A stretch of 64,000 bases of DNA from Mauremys mutica (GCF_020497125.1 NC_059081.1:13921105-13985104), one strand, 5' to 3'; shown: positions 35,524-47,260, numbered from the stretch's first letter. Numbers and translations are program-made. Notes: generated by a model from the sequence alone, not told the origin.

Positions 35524-36770
35524 GAGAAAGGCAGAAAGCCAGCAGGCAGCGAGAGATGAAATTGATTATGGCCCTGAGCAGTGAGAGAGCTCCTTGGGCA
35601 CAGAATTCACTGAAAAGGCAGGCTTGGGATTTATGAGCAAGGAAACTAGTTGTTCATTCCAGCTGTTTTCAAAAGACACAGGACTTGGTGTACATTCTTG
35701 GTAAAGAAATCAGAATTGTACTCAAGAATATACCTGACTGGTATAATCAATTTCTCCTCCTACTAGAAACAAACATGCAAAGCCCCAAACAGTGGCCAAC
35801 CATACAGGCCCAGGGGAAGACACTAGTTTGCATTCACATATAGGCAATATCAGGACATGGCTCTTGTACGTTAAATGGAAAGAAGGCCAGGTTTTGCTAC
35901 ACAGTAGTATCTTACTCTGTAGTCTCATTGAGTTCAGTGGGATCATTTGCAGGGTACATTACCACCTATTCTGAATAAGGGTGGCAAAATCTGGTCCAGA
36001 ATAAGTAAGAGGTTTTACTTCGATATACAAATTGCTTCTCTTTTCCCTTGCACCCCAAACTCTGAGACCGTCCTTGAAACGCTTAATGGTTTGGTACATG
36101 TGCATGTTCACGCCCTCCTCTCAAGTCTGGCACTTGATCAACATTGCAAATGGAAGCTGCAATCTGCCAATTTCTGGTCTGTTGTATGCTCGATTGAATT
36201 ACAAATGGGTGGGGGGAAAGGTTCCAACTTGACTTCAGGCGATTTTAAACATTATTGGGAACCATTAATAGAACACCCATAAGTTTACATGACAACACAG
36301 AAATGAGGTTTCCTGTCCCCAGACAGTCAACAGAACTATATCTACGCTAAATGCTAACCTGCAAAAATGATTTTCAGAAGCCCCATTATCTGGCTGGGGG
36401 AGGATTTCCTCAGGGCACAAACCACACAAGACAGCTATAAAAACTTCCCCCAAGGTCTTCCCTCACAAGTCCCCCCAGCATAAGGGGTATACCAGATGTA
36501 GGGCTGAAGCTGGGAGGGGCATTCTAGGGGTGGGGCCACAGGACAACACTGTGGTGATTCCAGCTGCAGCCAACAGAGCAGCCCTGCAGGTTGCCCTTAC
36601 TTAGATCGGCCTTCAGGGCTGTACAAGTTACTCCAGATTCTCCTCTCTCCTCCAGACGATTAAGAGGGCCCAAAGGTGGCTTAAAGCCACATTAGTCTAT
36701 CCCTGTCTCTTGGGTGCAGCACAGAATCTCCCCGCAAGTGACTAAGCACAAGTATTTTATGTGGCATACT

Positions 36771-36819
36771 CAGGGGCGGCTCTAGGAATTTGGCGCGCTG
36801 GGGTCTGGAGCCGGCCCTG
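36771..36819. mobile_element. 49-bp minimal hAT MITE with exact 8-bp target duplication
   Basis: Exact GGCATACT copies at 36763-36770 and 36820-36827 flank just 49 bases. The tips CAGGGGCGGCTCTAGG and, read inward from the right, CAGGGCCGGCTCCAG are inverted repeats of the same family as 35.34 and 52.53 kb. Almost nothing but the two ends is left, making it an extreme internal-deletion product. Confidence 0.85.
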
Positions 36820-38292
36820 GGCATACTGTACGTACTGTATGCTCTGCGTTACCAAGGTAGAAGTGTCCTATTCCTTAGAGAAGAGGCGAATTATAAATAG
36901 GCCTTTCTACTCAGCTTGTCCCAAATTGGCAATGCTTATTTTTATATTTTTCCCCCACTCTCCACCTACCCAAGTAACACCTCTTGTTGGTTCATGTGTA
37001 CCTTGGGCTAGCAACAGAATTCTTACTGCTTGTTAATGAAGGTTAACTAGTGACATATTTTCCAAGTGAAGTCTGTGGAAATCCCGTGTCAGTTGTGAAT
37101 TGTTTTATTTAAATTATACTTCTGGGTGACAGATTTAGATTTGTCGCTTACACTGTTTGAGAGAAAGAACCAGGTCTGATAGAAAGCAGCAATATTCAAT
37201 TCAACTATTTCACTTAGAACAATTATGAAACTAAGGTCTTTGTCTTGTTGAATTAGAGATTTCAGTGGCATTTTCGCTTAATCTTTTTGAGTATCCATCC
37301 TTCTTGATTAGAGCTGGCCCAAACATCTAACAGAGCCAGTAAGCCAACAAAATTAAACTTTTCACTCTTGCAAAATGCTAATATTCTGCTTTTTTCACAG
37401 ATTCACCTTAAGGCAACTATTATGGGGCCATATTATTTTCACATGTTTAAACCATCTATTCTCCCTTTGATTCTTGTGCAACACTCCCGTTGATGATAGA
37501 CTGCTCTGTTTCCAGGAAAGAAAATTTAATATTATTTGTTGTTTGTTCTCTTCGATTGAAGTTCACCCCCATAGGGTGGGCTAAGCACAGAGGCTCTATG
37601 AAATAAATTTGGTAATCTCAAACCAGTGCCTACTGGACAAGTCCCATGCTCACAAAAATCATCATCACACATAGTACCCATACCGTCAGTCTTAGCAGTG
37701 AGTCCAAAGGCTTAAAAAGACATGGACACAGAATTGCCCTCTCACCCAAAGAAGAAGAACTTCCCAGGTCATAGCTGAGACTTATTCTTGGGGAAGCTGG
37801 CATTGCTCTGATCTGTTGAGGAGATAAATTAAATGCTCTGGTCTCCGGAGTTGTCAATGTGACATGGTTTACATGGTCTAAATTTTGGGAGAAAGGGTTT
37901 TTTAAAAAATAAAAATAAAACGGACAATCCTGGATACAGTGTACAGATAATGGCAGTGGAATTGGTTCCGTTGTGCAGGAAAGGCCAAGATTCCAGGACC
38001 TCTTGTGGGAAGTCCTTGCTCTGCTGGGGTCGTCTGCATCTCAGCATGCCGGGGCTTTGGGCCCTGGGTGAGGTGGACTCAATGGATCTACATAAACATG
38101 GATATCACCTAGCACAGGAGCTGTGTGAATTAATGAAACACCAAGAGCATCTAATGGGAGTTAGGGGAAGATTCTTTCTCCCAACCTACGTGGTGACCCA
38201 AAGAGCAGAGTGAATGTATTCTGGCTCGGTGCTGGAACCAAGACTTGGCTCCAATTAAGTAACACAATGTAATTACATGTAACTAACTCCAG

Positions 38293-38543
38293 GGGTATGT
38301 CTACACTGTAATTAAAAACCCGCTGCTGACCCATGTCAGCTGACTTGGGCTCAGCCTGCGGAGCTGTTTAATTGCAGTGTAGATGGTCGATCTCAGACTA
38401 GAGCCTAGGCTCTTGGACCATGCAACTGGGGAGGCCCCGAACACCTACACAGCAATTAAACAACCCCTTAGCCCGAGTCTCATGAGCCCGAGCCAGCTGA
38501 ATGGGCCAGCCGCAAGTGTTTAATTGCAGTGTAGACATACCGT
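38293..38543. mobile_element. MITE with ggtatgtctacactg terminal inverted repeats
   Basis: The left end ggtatgtctacactgtaatt and the right end aattgcagtgtagacatacc are inverse copies, about 20 bases with one or two changes. Inner segments (agctgacttgggctc against gagcccgagccagct) also pair, giving a long imperfect hairpin. No clear target duplication was found, so the superfamily is uncertain. Confidence 0.75.
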
Positions 38544-38568
38544 AGGAGCCACTGCTGGATATTAAGGG

Positions 38569-38632
38569 CCTGACCTACTGTGGTCAAGGGGAGACTTTCC
38601 ATTGATTTCAAAGGGCTTTGGATCAGGTCCTA
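38569..38632. repeat. Foldback repeat, CATTGACTTCAATG family
   Basis: Begins gggcctgacctactgtgg and ends gggctttggatcaggtcct with ccattgatttcaaaggg in the middle. Closely related pieces lie at 48845-48905 and 63671-63735. Confidence 0.5.
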
Positions 38633-40618
38633 AGTCTTCTATCCCATACTTTTGATAAAGACACTAAGAAGAGTGCAAAACAGTAAAACACAAATCCATT
38701 ATCTAGACAAAGGAGGAATTGGAACAAGTATTTAGAGATCAGTCTTCCTTAGGTTCATAAGCAATATCAGGTAACCCAAGAAGAACGTAGCAGACACTGA
38801 CCATGAAAGTACCCATATAAATAAATGCTTAGTTCCCCATTGTAATTGAATTGGCTCTCAATAACTTCCAGAAAAATCACTAAATCTGGGTATATTTAAG
38901 CTAAGCCTTTGGTTCCATTTGTAACTCACAAACTGATGGGGTGCCCATGCCCCTACCTACACCCAGGCTCCAGCCTCTTTTTATTTTGTTCCCCAAGTCA
39001 TTGAACGTGGCGCTTATTCTCCCTGAAGTATTTCTGTTTGGCCCCAACCCCCATAAAGTAACTCTATCCTGTGCTGCTTCACTCATGCCCAGCAAAAAAC
39101 CTTTGTGGATGGCTTAATTATTTTCTTTTCTCAAAGAAACTTCAATCTGATCCCCAATATGCATTGGATAAAATAAAATGAATCATCTGGGAAGCTGCAT
39201 TACAAGAAAAGAGGGAAAAAAAAGAGAGAGAGAGAGAAGTTATATAAAATCTCATGTCACTGTCAGACTGTTTTCATAGAATTTGTGTTTGAGATTAAAT
39301 TAAATCCTTAAAACTGCTTTGATATCTTCATACTTGAGGTGAAACAAAGCAGATGCATTTTACCCCGATACCATGCTTTACATCTACCCTTGCAGAGAGA
39401 GAATGAACTGCTGCGTGGAACAGTTCTATATACTTCCAGTATTAAGCAATTCTTTTCCCCTGGCATTGGCATTCTTTTATTCAATTTATCTGTACTATAG
39501 CTTGGATAATATTTACCAGATGTTAAATAAATAATTTAAGATAACACATTGCTGTGTAACAGTTGTAACATTTTGGGTCACCCTTTTATTTAATTGTTTT
39601 TTTAAATCACTTCAACTCAAGATTTTTTCCTCTTCCCTTTTCCAATATAGTTCAACTTAGCTGTGACACAATACTTTTCCCTTTCTTTTAATTTGAAAGT
39701 TGTTTTCCAAAAATAGTTAGTTTGCCGTATTGCTTTTATCTTTAACAAGACAAAATAGCCATTGCGGGTGTACTATTTCAGTCTGATGCTGACAAATATG
39801 AAACCAAAGAATAAGAAGAGCCATTGCGCAAAAAAAAAAAAAAAATCTGTTTTGTAAAAGCCAGTGTTATATAATGAAACCAAATGCATGGATCGGAATT
39901 TAAAAAGAAATCCTAGTGTGAAGATAAAAGGACATGAAAGATAGTAAATGCTGAAATGATACACCACATAATGGTATACTGTCAAGAAAGAAAGATAACA
40001 TGATAACTTACAGAGCCATCTCAAAGCCTATATAGGTAGTTGACCTATAGTTTGCAAGGAAACAATCTTTTTGTTTCATCTGGCTCATATTAAAAATAGG
40101 AAAAACAAAACCCTTATTTTTTTCCACTCTCACACATATGGTTTAAAATCCATGCAATTTTTAACTGTCTAAAATTCTTTAAAGCAATCTAAGACAGAAA
40201 GAATTATTAAATCACTTTTCCATTTCATATAATGAAAAACTGCACCACCACTGTTGGTCTATGTGCTATCAATTTTAAAACGAGTAGGGTTCCAATTGGT
40301 CCTGCGTGCAATCAATCACAAACTGGCATCAGATTTGTATCCCAACTTGGTTGCTGTTGAAAAGAAAACCTAAGAAAAACTAGCCAATAAATAAGTAAAC
40401 TATGAGTGGAGTTTAAATATTTTCCACCCCAATCTCTTTCCTGTGTTGGAAACGTGACTAATGTTTTCTAATCAAATGCATGTAAGTAATTAGAACAGAA
40501 CAGATACTGTTCCTGTAATGGAAAGTTCTTTATGATCTTTTAAATCTAATCATGTGAAACCTGGGATTTTCAGAGAGGCTTAAAGGAGAGAGGCATACAA
40601 CTTCCATTGAAAGTCTTA

Positions 40619-41190
40619 GGCCTGGTCTATGCTAAAAAGTGAGATTGACCCAGCTACATTGCTCAGGGGAGTGAAAAATCCACACCCATGAGCAATGTAG
40701 TTAAGCCAAGCTAACCCCCAGGGTAGACAGTGCTAGGTCAACGGAAGAATTCTTCCTGTGACCTAGGGCAAGTCTACAATACAAAATTAAGTCGACCTAA
40801 ATTACATCAACATAGAGCCATGGCAGTAATTAAATTGCTTTTGCGTAGAGATGCTGGGTCACAAATAGAGCACTGCAGTAAGATCTTTGGGGCAGGGTGA
40901 CAGCCTTTCAGCATATTGTAGAAAGTAAAGGCTTGTCTACATTTGAAAGGAGTTTTCCAGGTAGTCCACTTCCCCAAGAGGTGGTAACTAGGGCCTGGTC
41001 TACACTACATCAACCTAACTCTGTAAGTGTCTACACTAAAAGATTGCACCTGCCAAAGTAATTCACCTGCTGTGCCGACTTAATTCCACCTCCATGAGAG
41101 ATGTAGTGCTTAAGGCCACATAGTTAGGTCAACACGGTGTCAATGTAGACACTGTGTTACTTGCATCAACTTTAGTGGACTCTAGGGGGT
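40619..41190. mobile_element. Cluster of nested PIF/Harbinger-type MITE ends
   Basis: Three outward-style tips occur within 400 bases: ggcctggtctatgct at 40619 (preceded by tta), ggcttgtctacattt at 40930 and gggcctggtctacactac at 40991. The first unit runs parallel to the reverse of the MITE at 13954-14199 until about 40765 and is then interrupted by unrelated sequence. A 'cagtgtct'-like wording recurs at 41024 and 41140. The third tip may be the left end of the autonomous Harbinger that follows. Confidence 0.55.
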
Positions 41191-41985
41191 ATCCCACAAT
41201 GCCCAATCATTTTGAACTCCGCTGCCCAGCTGCCAGGAACACAGGTATATGCTCCTCCTTTCTAAAGCCCCACTAATTTTTGAAATTCCATTTCCTGTTT
41301 GCTCAGTATGGGGCGCTCACCTAGCGACTGCCCAACTGACCACACCGGCTTCCCACTGCAGGGAGCTCCTGCCTGGAGTAGACAGCAGGTGGTGGCGCTA
41401 CTGGATTTGTGGGGAGTGCTCCCATCCAGCTGTAGAAACGTCGATATCTATGAGCAGATCACTTGGGGGAGAAGGGCTACAAGAGGGACCCACAGCAGTG
41501 CTGCGTGAAAGCCAAGGAGCTGCAGCAGGCGTACCAGAAGGCCAGGGAGGCTACCAGTCACTCTTGTGCAGAGCTGCAGACATGTCACTTTCACAAAGAG
41601 CTACATGCCGTCCTCGGCGGAGGACCCCCTACCCCATATAGCCCCATGGATACTTCAGAGGAGCCAGAATCACAGGTCCCCGGAGTTAGCAGTGAGGAGA
41701 AGGTACTGAACAAGGAAGAGGAGGAGTATGGAGGGCGAGTGACCACGGGATTCAGTGACACAGCGAGCCAGGATCTGTTTTTGACTCCAGAGCAGTTGAG
41801 CCAGTCCCTACAGTCCAGCACAGGCAAGCCTGATGCAGGGGAAGGAACCTCTGGTAAGTATGAAGTTTGCTTTGATATTGCAGGGATACATCTGTTCATT
41901 TACTCTTTTTTTAATCATGCTAGAAGAGGTAGGGAAATAATCAATAGAGGTAGAGTTGCTATCTGCTTCTCATTCCCCTGTACAG

Positions 41986-42303
41986 TTAAGCAGAGAGGGC
42001 CCTGCAGAACAGTTTGCTTATGTGCACTTGGATGTCCCGTGAATCCTCCATAGAGATCTCAAGGAAACTTTCATGCAGGTAGTCTGCAATCCTCTGCCGA
42101 AGGTTTCTGGGGAGGACTGCCTTCTTTCTGCCATTGAGGTAGTACACTTTCCCACACCGTTCATCAATTACTTCAACAGACACCATTGCAGCACATAGGC
42201 TAGCAACATATGGCCCCGGTCTGCAGCCAGAGCCATGAAGGATCTGTTTCCTTTCAGTCTCCATTACCCTCAGGAGTGAGATATCAGCTACAATCACCAC
42301 CAC
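41986..42303 (-). CDS. Open 105-codon frame inside the MYB-gene intron, antisense
   Basis: The frame has balanced, protein-like composition with mixed helix-like segments (RNLRQRIADYLHESFLEISM, then DSRDIQVHISKLF) and no low-complexity run. It lies entirely within the intron between the two MYB exons and runs the same way as the transposase gene. The start may be an alternative codon and the frame could be a 3' piece of something longer. I do not recognise it. It may be a third Harbinger open frame, an inserted coding fragment or chance. Confidence 0.3.
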   Translation of the reverse strand: MVVIVADISLLRVMETERKQILHGSGCRPGPYVASLCAAMVSVEVIDERCGKVYYLNGRKKAVLPRNLRQRIADYLHESFLEISMEDSRDIQVHISKLFCRALSA

Positions 42304-42641
42304 CCATAGAAAATGGTGCCAGCGTTCAGTTCAATTGCCCTATCCACATATACTCATGCCTGTGAGCTACCCTTCCCCCTTATTATCCCAATTCACCCTC
42401 TCCCTGCTGGCCATACTCACAATGACTGGGACTGTCGTGTTCTATGAATCCCAAGGAGAAGTAAGAAGATCGTGCTTGCAACTTGTGAGCATCAAGGGGT
42501 GTAAGTTCAGTATACCAAGTTTCCATTTATCTTGCGAATACACTCACAATAATACCTCTGTACATTGGATCTTTTGCAATTGGCAAAATGCAATGTGGCC
42601 TTGAGGATGTCTCCATCCACACCCGTGGAGCAGCTCAGCCA

Positions 42642-42671
42642 GATAAGGAGGAGGAGGAGGAGGAGAAAGAG
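42642..42671 (+). repeat. GGA-rich run encoding the poly-Arg stretch
   Basis: Repeated agg/agga triplets encode the basic run at the start of MYB exon 2. Slippage in this purine run may have lengthened the arginine tract. Confidence 0.6.
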
Positions 42672-43286
42672 GACACGGGATGACATGTTTCAAAAGATCC
42701 TGCAAGCCTCTGGTGCTCCGGATACCAAGCAAGGGGCTTGGAGGATCATTGTCATGGACAGGGATAGAGCAGAGAGGAGAACAGCACAGGATAAGGAGAG
42801 AGACATGCAGCAGGAAATGCTAGTGTTTCTCCAGCAGCAAACAGACATGCTGGAGACTCTTGTTGACCTTCTGGTTCAACAGACCCATGCTCGCCTCCCT
42901 CTGCAGCCCACAGAGAACTGCATTCCGGGATCTCATGTATGTGTTTCATTTCACAAACACATACATGATTGGTAGGAAATGAAAATGACTGTTCTTCCTC
43001 CTTCAAAGGTTTTTTCCCCCCAGTATTTATAAGGTTTAATTCAGTTATAAATATGTCTATCTGCATGGACTTGGAATAAAAGTCTATTTATGGAAACTTA
43101 ATTCATCTTTATTAGTCCATAACATATGCTGGCTGGGCTGACACAATTCACAAATAATAGCAATAGGTGCATTTGCAATTTTATATTACTACACGCACAG
43201 CACTCATTACTAGGTTCATACCATGGTGCAAAAAAACAATGCCAGGCAGAACACACCACAGCAACACACACGACTGTGGCTCATTG

Positions 43287-44497
43287 TTAAAATGGTATTT
43301 CAAAGCCTCCCTGAGTCATAACTCCCCATTTAGCTCTTCTTGTAACCCTGATATCTGGCTGCTCAAAATCAACAGACAGCCATTCCACCTCCACCCTCCA
43401 CCTCAGCAGAAACTTTTCCACCTTTGCTTCACAGATATTATGAAACACGCAGCAGGCAGCTATAACCGTTGGGATTTTTTTTCACTGAGGTCTAATTTCA
43501 TGAGCAGACAACACCAGCGGCCTTTCAAATGGCCAAAGGTGCATTCAACTGTCATTCTGCACCTACTGAGCCTGCAGTTGAAGTGCTTCTTGCTGCTGCT
43601 GTTGAGGTGGCCAGTGTATGGCCCCATGAGCCACGGGAGTAAGGGGTAGGCTAGCTCTCCCAGGATCACTTTCAGCATTTCAACATCCCCAATGCTGATC
43701 CTCTGGTCTGGAAAGAAAGTCCTCGCTTTTAGCTTTCTGAACAGGCCTGTATTCTTAAAGATGCATGTGTCATGCACCTTCCCTGACCATCCTGTGCTGA
43801 TGTCAATAAAATGTCCCCAGTGATCCACCAGCATTTGTAATACCATAGAAAAGTACCCTTTCCTATTGATGTGCTCAGTGACAAGGTGGTCTGGTGCCAC
43901 AATAGGGATGTGTGTGAAATCTATCACCCCACCGCAGTTTGGGAATCCCACTGCTGCAAAACCATCCATTATGTCCTGCACATTGCCCAGTGTCACAGTC
44001 TTTCATAGCAGGATGCAATTAATGGCCCTACACATCTGCATCACAGCAACCCCCACGGTGAATTTTCCAGCTCCAAATGGATTCCTGACTGATCAGTAGC
44101 ACTCTGGTGTTGCAAGCTTCCACACAGTGATCGCCACTTGCTTCTCCACGGTCAGTGCAGGTCTCATTTTGGTGTCACTGCGCTGGAGGACTGGGGCAAG
44201 CTCCGCACACAGTTCCAGGAATATGGCCTTGTGCATCTGAAAGATCTGCAGCCACTGCTCATCATCCCATACCTGCATAATGATGCCATCCCACCAATCA
44301 GTGCTTGTTTCTTGGTCCCAGAACCGGCACTCCACCATCTGCAGCAGCTCCTTGAATGCCAACAACAACCTTGAATTGTTTCTTTCTATGTCCCACAGCA
44401 AGCTAGCCTCTAAGGAATCATCATATTCCCCACATCTCTTCTGGTGGCTCTGCAAATACTGCAGGATCAGGCACCCCATGCTTGCAATGCTCATCAC
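43287..44497 (-). pseudogene. HARBI1-like DDE transposase, two stops and one frameshift
   Basis: One frame runs from 44497 with only two nonsense codons, TGA at 44093-44095 and TGA at 44003-44005, to about 43480. There an A8 run (T8 at 43475-43482 on the plus strand) shifts the frame, after which IAACCVFHNICEAK continues to a natural TAA at 43287-43289. Total length is about 400 codons, usual for the family. Domains: N-terminal helical region with LCAELAPVLQ and ITVWKLATP, then catalytic GVIDFTHIPI (Asp codon 43919-43921), GWSGKVHD (second Asp) and VECTFGHLKGRW (Glu). The residue usually Asp in GD-AYPL is Glu here (GELAYPL), and IDGTH is IDFTH. It faces the MYB-like partner gene. Confidence 0.85.
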
Positions 44498-44651
44498 AAT
44501 AGGCTTGGTAGTTCACAGATCCAGCACCTCTGGGGTTGCCACGTCAGTTATGAAAGTAAAAAAAGTTGCTTGCGCCCTGGAACCTCTTTCATTACACTTT
44601 AAGCACTGCCTTTCTGTCTAAAGGGAACTGAATGGGAGACAACTCTAACTA

Positions 44652-44730
44652 TGCGGAGCCTCACTGATTTCACTGGGACTTCATACGAGTGCAGGCATCT
44701 GCCCGCAAAGCTCTCCTAGGATCAGAGCCT
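44652..44730. repeat. Foldback-family fragment
   Basis: gcggagcctcactgatttca followed by ctgggacttcatacgagtgc and a ctaggatcagagcc end resembles the other palindromic short repeats. It is degraded and the arms no longer pair well. Confidence 0.4.
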
Positions 44731-45019
44731 AAAAGATGACCTGAGAAGCTTATTTTGTTAAAGATGGAAGTAGTGGCTTAAGTATCTGACTGGGTGTCTA
44801 CAGGTTAAAATACAAAAGTTTGAAATCAAGCTTTCATTTGTGTTCTATAAATTGCTGTGGACTAAATATAAAATCTTACAGCACTGCATTGCAGGCGAGA
44901 CTCATTGAAGGTTTTCCATCAAAACTAATTTAAAAAAAATGGAAAATTGGGTTTTTGATAATAATAAAAAAAGATTTGTGACTTTCTGCTCTCCTCAAAT
45001 GTTTGATATTCCATCAGAA

Positions 45020-45185
45020 AAATCAAGCTGAAAATTTTTGGGTCCTCCCTCCTCCCACCAAATTTTCCAGTTTCCATTCCCAAAGTTTTGGTTTTGAGCT
45101 GAAAACTTTTGGTTTTCAGGTGCTGAAAGCCAAACTTCGTTTTGGGAGTAAAAAGTCAAAAATTTCCAACCAGTTCTAACTGCAG
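45020..45185. repeat. AT-rich dispersed repeat with 'gaaaacttttggttttcag' palindrome
   Basis: Recurrent ttttggttttgagctgaaaa and cttttggttttcaggtgctg make short inverted stretches, and the end 'atttccaaccagttctaa' is a phrase I know from turtle repeats. No enzyme coding. The frame at 44995-45501 (minus) reads through it and has no known domain. Confidence 0.4.
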
Positions 45186-46999
45186 GTCTTTTAAGCACGT
45201 GTTTAAAAAAACACCTTATCTTATCTGCCCTCTGATACTTCTGGTAACAGCAATTTGGCCCAGTGTCCTTGTTCATAACATTGCTCTTGCTATAGTTATG
45301 AAGCATGCTGACACCTGGAGGAGGGTGCATAATTTTTATATTCTTAGGGGGCCCAGTTTTGCAAGATCCTGAACACTTCCTGCAGAGTGTCAAGTACTCG
45401 TCCCACCATTGTCTAAAAGGAGAGTTAAGGTCACTCAGCACATTGGAGAATGCAAGGGCTCTTGCAAGACTGGGCCCTCTATGGATAGGACAATCAGGCA
45501 ACCATTTCTAGGTCCTGAATGCATTCTGCAAGGTGTTGAATGCCCTTTCCTCCCCAGTCTACAATGGGTGTTGAAGGTGCTCAACACATTATGGGATTGA
45601 GACCATAGATTTAACAGCACTTGGCGTTTACCCAGTGAATTTCATTTCAGAGTTTATTACTTACCCCACTACAGAAGAATCCACTTAAATCAGCATCCTA
45701 ATAGATGACCTGCTCTTTAACTGGGATCCAGTCCAGGGAATAGATTCAGGGCAGTACACATCAGTGACTAAACAATGGGTAATTGCTCATTAGTTGTGAA
45801 ATGTGTTTAGCAGGAAAGCATGATATCTGAGGGCCTAGTCACAGTTGTCCATGGATGCGCTTTGGTATTTACTTATATATATTTCTTGCCACGTGGCCCA
45901 CGGTTCGCCTCTGGCTGCTTCTTTTCTCTTCATCTCAATGTAGTTGAGGGGAAATAAAGAGTGGTGTACAACGCTCATTGTTAAAGCACTTCATGAAATA
46001 CAGTAAAAGTGAATGTCTCACAGCATAGTATATTTTCGTGGTCTAATCAGAACGAACAATTCATTGACAAGTTTGTGTCTCCAGAACGGGCTTTGCCAGT
46101 TTAGAGAATGCCTATAAATCCTTTTAGCAAAGTGTAGTAGGAGGTAAAAACAATGATAAAATATGGATTTTTAGAAGAAGTATTCCTTAAGTAATAGCTG
46201 GTAAGGGGTAAAGAGAACCCTGCCTAACTCCTTCTTTCATAAGCTGTTTTCAAAACTATCTGGCCAGCTAAGGGGTAAATTCTCATTTGGATGTGCTAGG
46301 AACCATGTGCCTTATTGTTTGTCCATCCAAACTGAAAATAAGCTTTTCACTGCTGTCATGTTTCATTCTCATCTTTGTAAAATAGAAGAAAACTCATGCA
46401 TGTGGAAAGTCAGATCAGTGTGTAGTTTTGGCCAAGCTCTTACTGAAGCAAAGGGAGAAAAAACCCACCAAATTATTTTTAGAGATGAGGGGTCAAGTTC
46501 TGCTCCCTTTTCTGTGATCAGAGGGGGCCCTGAATGGAGTGAAACCAGTGTGACGCTGCACAGTGGCTGCAGAACCCCTGCAAATTCCAGAGTCCTGCAG
46601 CGTGGGGACTGTCTCCATATCACTGCTGGGTGAGGCAGGGCAGAACAGGTAGGAATGTAGGCAGAGCCTACAGAACTGCTGCTATATTGATCCAGTTGTT
46701 TCTTGCTCGTGTTGGGTGGCTGCTGCCTCAGGGCTGCAGAGTAGCTTGGCTGCCAGCCTGTGAGGTGAGAAGGGGAGGATTTCTGCCACACCCTGGTGCT
46801 AAGCCTAGGTACTCAGGCTTAGTGGAGTGGGGAGCTGGAATTTCTCCCTTACCAAGCAAGCGCGACCAGTTTAGAAAACACTACAGTTCCCCTCTTATGA
46901 GAAATTAATAAGCAAAGTACAGCACCTAACAATTTCCCAAAGGACTAATTCTGGGAGATGCTGACCACTTGCAACTCGCACTGGAGTTACTTATTTGTG

Positions 47000-47075
47000 C
47001 TGTGGTAGCCCCTAGGAGCCCCAGGCATGGAACACAACCCCATTGTGCTAGGTGCTGCACAAACATCATTTGAGG
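47000..47075 (-). mobile_element. L2-type LINE 3' tail
   Basis: The reverse complement gives tttgtgcagcacctagcaca followed by atggggttgtgttccatgcc and ggggctcctagggg, the L2 3' tail seen at 18.3, 25.0 and 56.6 kb. Only the tail remains. Confidence 0.55.
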
Positions 47076-47180
47076 GTGCTCAACGCTAGGGCCGGTGAGA
47101 AAGCAATGCACTTGCATGAACATTTTTTGAGGTTTTGACATTTGTTTTCATTCTGATGTGGAAAGAAAACGAGATCTTTC

Positions 47181-47260
47181 CAGTGGAATTAGAGCAGGGA
47201 CTTGAACCTAAGTGTGCTACATCCCAGGTGAGTACCCTAACCACCAGCCTATTGGTGGGA
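47181..47260 (-). mobile_element. Second tRNA-derived SINE fragment
   Basis: On the minus strand, ggctggtggttagggtactc (box A-like, about 47251-47232) and ggttcaagtcc (box B, about 47212-47202) stand at tRNA-like spacing with 'cacctgggatgtagcacact' between. The family differs from the Cry SINE at 1.75 kb (different head, no CR1-like tail seen). The 3' part (about 47180-47120) is AT-rich and unassigned. Confidence 0.55.

Larger units (their letters stand above)
41320..42936 (+). pseudogene. Harbinger MYB/SANT-like DNA-binding protein, two exons, frameshifted
   Basis: Exon 1 begins with a trihelix/MYB-like domain: APAWSRQQVVALLDLWG, then NVDIYEQIT in one frame, and after a small deletion near 41465 GYKRDPQQCCVKAKELQQAY and TCHFHKELHAVLGG in the next. 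An acidic Ser/Glu-rich linker follows (QDLFLTPEQL), then a strong splice donor GGTAAGTA (intron starting 41854). Exon 2 (about 42607-42936) has QLSQIRRRRRRRKRTRDDMF, a basic nuclear-signal-like run, then a helical QEMLVFLQQQTDMLETLVDL tail ending near RLPLQP. This layout is that of Myb/SANT-like proteins of reptile Harbingers, often annotated as zinc finger and SCAN-like by mistake. Broken in this copy. Confidence 0.75.
40991..44600. mobile_element. Decayed autonomous PIF/Harbinger DNA transposon
   Basis: This carries the two genes that define the superfamily, a MYB/SANT-like DNA-binding gene (+, 41320-42936) and a DDE transposase gene (-, 44497-43287), placed tail to tail with about 350 bases between. 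The left end may be the tip at 40991. I could not find a matching right-hand tip after 44500, so it may be truncated there or my left end may be wrong. Known Harbinger elements need both proteins: the MYB-like one helps nuclear import and DNA binding, the other cuts. Confidence 0.7.

Noticed and set aside
35229..35559. Opposed frames of 86 and 96 codons
   Set aside because: They are shadows of the hAT MITE at 35343-35523.
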